From a candidate division LCP-89 bacterium (lineage in GTDB: Bacteria; Electryoneota; B3-LCP): a stretch of 41,002 bases of DNA. The translations under genes and the position numbers were made by a program. Where the stretch lies: the NCBI GenBank assembly GCA_025774555.1, contig JALGVT010000028.1, positions 1-41,002 of the forward strand, given 5' to 3'. The notes under the pieces were generated by a model that did no database searches, had not been told where the DNA came from, and worked only from the letters and a program-made list of their open reading frames with translations. How positions within the stretch are numbered: position 1 is the first letter of the stretch; each line of letters begins with the position of its first letter. Shown in pieces: positions 40,439-41,002 of this stretch.

Positions 40439-41002
40439 TTACCTATCCAACTCCCCGCCGATCATATTCAACGAACCGAACACCGGCACCACGTCCGCCA
40501 CCATGTGATCCTGAATCATTTCAGGGATCGCCTGCACCAGCGGGAAACAGGGCGGACGGCAGCGGCATTTGTACGGTTTATCCGATCCGTCGGATACGAT
40601 ATAGAAGCCCAGCTCGCCGTTGCCGGCTTCGACGGCGTTATAGGTTTCACCCGGCGGCGGATTTATGCCGTGCTCGTGCATGACCAGCTTAAACTGGTTC
40701 ATCAATCCTTCGATGTTGTTATAGACGTCCTGCTTGTTCGGTTTTGATATGGTTTTATCTTCTGCGTTAACCGGACCGTCCGGCATCTGCTTAAAGCACT
40801 GGTCGATGATCCTCATCGACTGGCGCATCTCTTCCATACGAACGAGGTAGCGGTCGAAACAGTCGCCGTTGGTGCCGATGGGCACGTCGAATTCCATGCG
40901 GTCATAGACTGAGTAGGGAAAAGCGCGGCGCACGTCATAAGGCACGCCTGCCGCTCGCAGCAACGGACCGGTGAATCCGTATTCGACTGCTTTTTCCGGT
41001 GT
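40439..41002 (-). CDS. nuoD: NADH-quinone oxidoreductase subunit D, C-terminal part (runs off the right edge)
   Basis: The last 187 residues of the 49-kDa-type subunit are present. They include PYSVYDRMEFDVPIGTNGDC and the FDRYLVRMEEMRQSMRIIDQC helix. The hydrogenase-like C-terminus SDGSDKPYKCRCRPP...HMVADVVPVFGSLNMIGGELDR is also there. The ligand-like Cys positions differ slightly from classical NuoD, with Cys replacing Leu/Ile near the end (YKCRCRPPC). It forms the quinone-reduction site with NuoB and NuoH. The 5' part is outside the window. Confidence 0.95.
   Translation of the reverse strand, partial: TPEKAVEYGFTGPLLRAAGVPYDVRRAFPYSVYDRMEFDVPIGTNGDCFDRYLVRMEEMRQSMRIIDQCFKQMPDGPVNAEDKTISKPNKQDVYNNIEGLMNQFKLVMHEHGINPPPGETYNAVEAGNGELGFYIVSDGSDKPYKCRCRPPCFPLVQAIPEMIQDHMVADVVPVFGSLNMIGGELDR

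Noticed and set aside
40342-40683. Plus-strand Arg/Pro-rich frame of 113 codons
   Set aside because: It starts in the mini-hairpin cluster and continues antisense to nuoD; composition is typical of a shadow frame.
1-41002. tRNA or rRNA genes
   Set aside because: No cloverleaf with a GTTCGANTC-type arm or conserved rRNA stretch was seen on either strand by eye; a tRNAscan/Infernal run would settle this.

Overview
The window looks like a chromosome segment of an uncultured Gram-negative bacterium that makes an NADH-driven respiratory complex I. It encodes outer-membrane barrels, several predicted lipoproteins and no phage or plasmid genes. The mix (tandem NTT-type nucleotide-transporter homologues outside an obvious intracellular lifestyle, a PorV/UPF0164-like barrel, a selenocysteine-type peroxiredoxin, MITE-like repeats) would suit a candidate phylum of the FCB/deltaproteobacterial kind. 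That placement is inference; no rRNA gene or marker in the window settles it.

Left part (1-13.4 kb), mostly minus strand. It holds a broken four-helix-bundle gene, a HIT hydrolase, a beta-helix lipoprotein and an N-acetyl sugar amidotransferase split by an exact 53-bp tandem duplication. Next come an EF-G-like GTPase, a TIM-barrel isomerase-like protein and DNA polymerase I. A homocysteine methyltransferase and a corrinoid protein resemble two modules of a split methionine synthase or methyltransferase. The part ends with MutM and a PorV-like barrel. A MITE-like repeat sits beside mutM.

Middle part (13.4-25.8 kb), plus strand. A promoter-driven response regulator/diguanylate cyclase ends at a terminator. 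A tightly packed operon follows: Omp85-like barrel, a lipoprotein with protein-kinase-like residues, a calcineurin-like phosphoesterase lipoprotein, two NTT-family transporters (the second fused to HEAT repeats) and a degenerate cNMP-binding-fold protein. A receiver protein lies just downstream. This is the best candidate for an undescribed system: an envelope phosphorylation/dephosphorylation module with its own nucleotide carriers. A second MITE copy and an AI-2E-family membrane protein close this part.

Right part (25.8-41 kb), minus strand. This is a complex I operon in the order nuoD-E-F-G-H-I whose subunits are separated by unrelated insertions. The insertions are an IS200-like transposase with flanking mini-hairpins, a 601-aa unknown protein, a broken GxxExxY element that duplicated the 3' end of nuoF, an exported nitroreductase plus a small membrane protein, an AT-rich restriction-modification pair, and an SGNH hydrolase. 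After nuoI the same strand continues without real gaps into endonuclease IV, rubredoxin, a peroxiredoxin with an in-frame TGA exactly at its catalytic cysteine, and a ferritin-like protein. These genes form a respiration-linked oxidative-stress set. nuoJ-N are not in the window; nuoA-C would lie beyond the right edge or elsewhere.
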